In this document: positions 5,529 through 8,948 of the stretch, piece after piece
Layout of the letters: the number at the start of each line of letters is the position of its first letter
How positions within the stretch are numbered: the stretch's first letter is position 1
DNA from: Pseudomonadota bacterium
Lineage (GTDB): Bacteria > Pseudomonadota > Alphaproteobacteria > Rhizobiales > Xanthobacteraceae
Length of the DNA stretch: 8,948 nucleotides
Assembly (NCBI GenBank): GCA_023392205.1
Contig: JAEVZN010000568.1
Coordinates: forward strand, 1-8,948
Reading direction: 5' to 3'
Program-made: the position numbers and the translations under genes
The notes under the pieces: generated by a model
What the model was told of the DNA's origin: nothing
The model's database searches: none
The model's input: only the letters and a program-made list of their open reading frames with translations

Positions 5529-7649
5529 TCATGCCGCATCGATCAGGGAATCGAGCGGAGCTTCCAATTCCCAGATCACGCCCTGCGCGCGAAACTCATA
5601 GGAAATCTGCGCGCCGGTCACCTGCGACGCGATTTTCCGCAGCACAATCGACCCAAAGCCGTTGGACTTTGCGTCCGTCACAACCGGTCCGCCGGATTCG
5701 GCCCAGCGGACCGAAAACATCCTGTTCGTCCGATCATCTAGAATGCGCCATGTGACATCCACATGACCTTCGTCCACCGACAGCGCGCCATATTTGGCGG
5801 CATTGGTTGTCAGTTCGTGGAACACCATTGCGAAAAGCTGCGCCACGTCCGGCTTCAGCAACAGGTCCGGGCCGTCCAGCCGGAATTGCTCCTCGCGGGC
5901 GAAGGGGGCCACCTGCGACGCAACGACCTCGCCCAGCGACGCCCCGCGCCAGTCATTGCTGACAAGGAGATCGTGCAAGGCGGCCAGCGATTGCAGGCGG
6001 CTGTCGAAGGACTGCTGAAAGACCTCAATGTCGGAACTCTGCTTGGCGGTCTGGCGGGCAACGGACTGGATGACGGTCAGCAGATTCTTCGACCGGTGCG
6101 ATAACTCGCGCATGATGAATTCGATATGCCGGGCGCGGTTCTCGCGTTCGGTCACATCGGTCGAGACGCCGGCCACGCCGATCACGCGGCCGGTCTCGTC
6201 GCGCAAAGGGGTCTTGGTGGAGAGAAAGATGCGCGTGCCGTCGACCCCGGTGAACGGCTCCTCGAATTGCATCGATACGCCCTTCTCCATCACCAGGCGG
6301 TCATTGGCGACAATCCGGTTCGCTTCCGCCGGGTCCGCATGCCATTCGATGGCCTGGCGTCCCTTCACGTCGTCGAACGTGCGCCCGTAAAGCCGCAGCG
6401 CCGCCGGATTGGCCAGCAGCGTCCGGCTCTCAGTGTCCTTGACATATACGAGGTCCGGCGTGGCGGTGATGATGGAATCCAGAAGCGCCGACGTGCGCAC
6501 CAGTTCGGCGCGCGCTTTGTTACGTTCGGCGATAATGGTCTCCGCCTCGGCCAGCGTGCGGTCGATATCGTTGAATTCGGCGATCGAATGCTGCGACAAC
6601 TTGATCGGTTCGCCGCGCGCCAATGCGAGCGCGTTGCCCTGAAGTCGGCGGACCGACGAAATGAACGCGCGACCGGCCAGCGCCGCGAGCGTCACGGCCA
6701 GCAACAGCGCCGCAATGAATCCGGTCAGAATCCAGGATTGCACCCGCTGCAGCGACTGCCCAAGCAGTTCGGCCGGGACGGCGATGACAATCGTCCAGCC
6801 GGTCAGCGCCGAACGGCGAAAGGTATTCTCGACCGGTATCCCCTCAAAGGTCACGTTGGGAAAAGTGCCGGCCGGCTCCCCCGATGCGGCAGCCGCGACG
6901 AGTTCGGGGCGCGCCTTGCGTCCGACATAGCGGTCATTGTCGCGGCTGCGGGCCAGGAACACGCCCTGCCGGTCGACGACACCCGCAATCCAGTCGGCGG
7001 GAAGTCCGGACGCACCAAGCGCTGTCGCGAACTCCTCCTTCGAGACACTTGCGGACAGGGCGTAGATGACCGTACCGTCGCGCACCACCGGGACGCTCAC
7101 CGTCACAAACGGCGCGTCTGTCCCCGGCCCTGCCATCACACCGGACACGACATTCCGCATCTTCTCGAAGACCGGCGCGAGAGCGGCAATGTCCGCGTCA
7201 CGCGGCAGCGTTCCGCCAAAGGGGATACGCGTCGACATCACCTGCTGCCCACTGCGATCGGTCAGCGTGATGGTTTCACGGAGCGTTGCCGCCACGTCGG
7301 CAGCCAGCCCATGAAACTGCGCGGTATCGGCCATGTTTCGGCTGAGCACCTTGCCCAGGGTGAACAAGCTGCCGATCCGCTCCTCCACCAGTCCGTCGAC
7401 CAGAAACGACGCATTGGCGGCAATATCGGCGCGGCGGACCTCAATCACGCGCCTTTCCGCATCCGCATAACGCCAGCCCATCACCCCGACCAGCACCAGC
7501 ATCGGCAACAGGACCGCGGCCACGAGGACAAGAAAGCGTCCGAAAACCGTGTTGTCGGGTGTGAGCAAGGCCAGACCCCGCTTCGCTGGCGCGCCGCTTT
7601 GCGTCATCACTCCCGATGGCCTCGATTCCCCATATCCCGGCTTGAGCAT
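5529..7649 (-). CDS. HWE-family sensor histidine kinase with Cache-like and PAS domains
   Basis: A membrane-bound kinase of 706 residues. A short cytoplasmic N-tail precedes membrane helix 1 (about 39-59), then a roughly 245-residue periplasmic region of double-Cache size (60-305), membrane helix 2 (about 306-326), a HAMP-like linker (327-380), a PAS domain (about 387-502, LLDSIITATPDLVYVKD through GVSTDVTERE), and an HWE kinase core. Core marks: phospho-acceptor His518 in MRELSHRSKNLLTV, N-box FHELTTNAAKYGALS (610-624) with the defining His611, the W-x-E motif Trp649/Glu651, and GFGSIVL (664-670). HWE kinases commonly feed single-domain or general-stress (PhyR-type) responses; no regulator is in this window, so its partner and ligand are unknown. 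I start at ATG 7649 because GGAGG lies 10 nt upstream. GTG 7733 and ATG 7607 are in-frame alternatives; the latter has its purine run too close. Confidence 0.93.
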   Translation of the reverse strand: MLKPGYGESRPSGVMTQSGAPAKRGLALLTPDNTVFGRFLVLVAAVLLPMLVLVGVMGWRYADAERRVIEVRRADIAANASFLVDGLVEERIGSLFTLGKVLSRNMADTAQFHGLAADVAATLRETITLTDRSGQQVMSTRIPFGGTLPRDADIAALAPVFEKMRNVVSGVMAGPGTDAPFVTVSVPVVRDGTVIYALSASVSKEEFATALGASGLPADWIAGVVDRQGVFLARSRDNDRYVGRKARPELVAAAASGEPAGTFPNVTFEGIPVENTFRRSALTGWTIVIAVPAELLGQSLQRVQSWILTGFIAALLLAVTLAALAGRAFISSVRRLQGNALALARGEPIKLSQHSIAEFNDIDRTLAEAETIIAERNKARAELVRTSALLDSIITATPDLVYVKDTESRTLLANPAALRLYGRTFDDVKGRQAIEWHADPAEANRIVANDRLVMEKGVSMQFEEPFTGVDGTRIFLSTKTPLRDETGRVIGVAGVSTDVTERENRARHIEFIMRELSHRSKNLLTVIQSVARQTAKQSSDIEVFQQSFDSRLQSLAALHDLLVSNDWRGASLGEVVASQVAPFAREEQFRLDGPDLLLKPDVAQLFAMVFHELTTNAAKYGALSVDEGHVDVTWRILDDRTNRMFSVRWAESGGPVVTDAKSNGFGSIVLRKIASQVTGAQISYEFRAQGVIWELEAPLDSLIDAA

Positions 7650-7666
7650 AACCGAGAAACCTCCGG

Positions 7667-7752
7667 CATTGCGAAGTTCCGCCCGCGTTCCCGCAATGGT
7701 TACCGGCGTGTTCCCGGCGCACTCGCAATGCACGCCGCTCTGGTCAGGTTCC
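7667..7752. repeat. Short repeats in the kinase/hypothetical-gene divergent region
   Basis: The heptamer CGCAATG occurs inverted at 7667-7673 and direct at 7692-7698 and 7724-7730. The first two make a perfect CATTGCG-N18-CGCAATG inverted repeat. The pentamer GTTCC (GGAAC on the minus strand) occurs at 7676, 7687, 7710 and 7748. These may be regulator sites for the divergent genes. If the kinase really starts at GTG 7733, most of them would lie in coding sequence. I see no convincing sigma70 pair in this 193-bp gap. Confidence 0.35.
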
Positions 7753-7783
7753 CTTCACCAGCCTCTTTAGGCGAAATGCAAAT

Positions 7784-7850
7784 CTCTCATGCCACATTCC
7801 CGGCAGCGCACACTCCCGGCCGCGAACAAGAGCGGGGCTCTCATGCCGCA
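7784..7850 (+). repeat. In-frame duplicated translation-start sequence
   Basis: The 13-mer CTCTCATGCCRCA occurs at 7784-7796 and again at 7838-7850 with one mismatch. Each copy contains an ATG, and the two are 54 bp (18 codons) apart, in the same reading frame. Both ATGs are candidate starts of the following gene. Neither has a strong Shine-Dalgarno; the second has GGGG about 6 nt upstream. Confidence 0.5.
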
Positions 7851-8802
7851 AAGCGAACAGGTACAGGCAATTTTGGCGCGTGGCGCCATCACCGCGCAGG
7901 ATGTCCGCGACTTGCGGCATCGCGTGTTCTGGAAAGGCGTCGTCACCGAAGACGACGCCGAAGTTGTCTTCCTGCTCAACGACCGCTTCGCGCACACAGC
8001 CGATCCGACATGGAGCGCGTTCTTCGTCGAGGCGCTGACCGACTATCTCGTCGTCCAGGCACAGCCCAGAGGTTACATCTCGGACGAGAACGCCGTTTGG
8101 CTGATTGCGCGCATCGCGCGCTCCGGTCGCATCGATACGCAGAACGAACTCGAATTGCTGGTCAGGATTCTGGAGCGTGCGCAACGCAGTCCGGTCGACC
8201 TGATCCGGTTCGCGCTCGAACAGGTGAAGCGCGGCGTCATCCTCGGAGAAGGCTGCATCGGACGCTGCCATATCGGCGCGCTCGGAATCGTCGAGGCGCA
8301 TGAGACAGAGTTGGTCCGCCGCATGCTCTATGCCTTCGGCGGCGACGCCAATATCGCGGTGACCCAGCCGGAGGCCGAGGTGCTGTTCGATATCAACGAC
8401 GCGACCTGTCAGGTGTCCAACCATCCGTCATGGTCCGACCTCTATGTGAAGGCGCTGGCCAACTTCATGATGGCCGCATCCGGCTATCAGGTGCCCTGCC
8501 GCCAGGAGGCGCTGCGCCGGGAAGCCTGGCTCGACAGCCCGACCGAGGGCATTCCGGGATTCATGTCGCGGATGCTGTCCGGCGGCCTCAATTCAATCTG
8601 GCAGGCCTATACGCCGACGGCACCGGTCGAACGCAGCCGCGAACCGCGGATCACCGCCCAGGAGGCGCATTGGGCGGCGAGCCGCATCGGCCGCGACGGG
8701 CGTCTGCACGAAAACGAAATGGCGCTGATCAATTTCCTGAAAAGCCACAACACGCATCTGCACCCGCAATTGCTGCCGGTGCTGGACCGGATCGCGGCCT
8801 GA
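7843..8802 (+). CDS. Uncharacterised internally duplicated helical protein
   Basis: I do not recognise a named family. The 319-residue product has no signal peptide or membrane helix and looks cytosolic and mainly alpha-helical. It contains two copies of one module. Copy 1 (about 33-110) runs VVTEDDAEVVFLLND...PTWSAFFVEALTDY, then YISDENAVWLIARIARSGRI...NELELL. Copy 2 (about 172-298) runs AVTQPEAEVLFDIND...PSWSDLYVKALANF, then RITAQEAHWAASRIGRDGRL...NEMALI, with an extra stretch of about 54 residues (215-268) between its halves. About a third of aligned positions are identical by eye. The [S/D]-G-R-x(4,5)-N-E endings recall the DG...E motifs of TerB-like or EF-hand-like proteins; that is only a resemblance. 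I chose ATG 7843 because the domain-like sequence begins there; ATG 7789 would add 18 residues. It diverges from the HWE kinase, which may hint at a shared regulatory setting. Confidence 0.85.
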   Translation: MPQSEQVQAILARGAITAQDVRDLRHRVFWKGVVTEDDAEVVFLLNDRFAHTADPTWSAFFVEALTDYLVVQAQPRGYISDENAVWLIARIARSGRIDTQNELELLVRILERAQRSPVDLIRFALEQVKRGVILGEGCIGRCHIGALGIVEAHETELVRRMLYAFGGDANIAVTQPEAEVLFDINDATCQVSNHPSWSDLYVKALANFMMAASGYQVPCRQEALRREAWLDSPTEGIPGFMSRMLSGGLNSIWQAYTPTAPVERSREPRITAQEAHWAASRIGRDGRLHENEMALINFLKSHNTHLHPQLLPVLDRIAA

Positions 8803-8860
8803 GCGGCGATCTGTGGACAGTCTGGTGAGTTCGCGCCGGAACCGGATTCGGGTCGGGCGA

Positions 8861-8947
8861 TGGTGCGGCCGAGAAGACTCGAACTTCCAAGGGCTTTCGC
8901 CCGCTGCCACCTCAAGGCAGTGCGTCTACCAATTCCGCCACGGCCGC
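8861..8947 (-). tRNA. tRNA-Leu (anticodon GAG)
   Basis: A complete 87-nt leucine tRNA read on the minus strand from 8947 to 8861, including an encoded CCA (8861-8863). The acceptor arm GCGGCCG pairs with CGGCCGC. The anticodon stem CTGCC/GGCAG encloses loop TTGAGGT with anticodon GAG (complement of 8911-8913), which reads CUC/CUU. The long variable arm (GGGCGAAAGCCC hairpin) is typical of class II tRNAs such as Leu. The T arm GGAAG-TTCGAGT-CTTCT closes with one G-U pair. Its 5' flank and promoter lie outside the window. No T-rich hairpin follows the 3' end in the 58 bp up to the convergent gene's stop. Confidence 0.96.
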
Positions 8948-8948
8948 T

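Noticed and set aside
6126..8303. 725-codon open frame on the plus strand opposite the kinase, running into the next gene
   Set aside because: It is antisense to a kinase with intact ordered motifs and also overlaps the 5' part of the plus-strand gene in another frame. Its translation is rich in Arg/His/Gly with no domain; long antisense frames are expected from GC-rich third positions.
8803..8948. Integrated element or attachment site at the tRNA-Leu gene
   Set aside because: The tRNA is intact, with no repeated 3' fragment and no integrase in the window. An element could exist beyond the edge but nothing here shows it.

Overview
The window is GC-rich, compact bacterial DNA that reads as an alphaproteobacterial chromosome, most likely Hyphomicrobiales/Rhizobiales or a close relative. 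The grounds are an HWE-family sensor kinase (a class concentrated in alphaproteobacteria), an isovaleryl-CoA dehydrogenase, strong GC bias at third codon positions that creates long antisense ORFs, and a CCA-encoding tRNA-Leu. I see no transposase, integrase, CRISPR array or phage gene. This looks like core or semi-core chromosome rather than an island.

Left part (1-3369, all on the minus strand). In transcription order: a PaaI-type thioesterase (2878-3369), isovaleryl-CoA dehydrogenase (1691-2863, 14 bp after the thioesterase), a small stand-alone XRE-type helix-turn-helix protein (1267-1614) with its own candidate -10 box, and two tandem aldo/keto reductase paralogues (362-1186, and 1-250, the latter cut by the window edge). 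A TetR-family regulator (3451-4044, plus strand) diverges from the thioesterase. The 81-bp gap holds two opposed candidate promoters and overlapping inverted repeats built on CGTA cores. I infer that the TetR protein controls itself and the thioesterase-dehydrogenase pair, an acyl-CoA (leucine or branched-chain) catabolic unit.

Middle part (4060-7649, minus strand). An MgtE magnesium transporter/channel (4060-5466) lies downstream of a large membrane HWE histidine kinase with a Cache-like periplasmic sensor and a PAS domain (5529-7649). The gap is 62 bp, so co-transcription is possible. No response regulator is in the window.

Right part (7650-8948). Diverging from the kinase is a 319-residue protein that I cannot assign to a family (7843-8802, plus strand). 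It contains an internal duplication: two copies of an alpha-helical module, each ending in an [S/D]-G-R-...-N-E motif. The 193-bp divergent gap carries repeated heptamers and pentamers. The window closes with a complete tRNA-Leu(GAG) on the minus strand. The most interesting items are the internally duplicated protein with its repeat-rich promoter region, and the TetR-controlled thioesterase/dehydrogenase unit with its operator array. No dramatic new system is evident.
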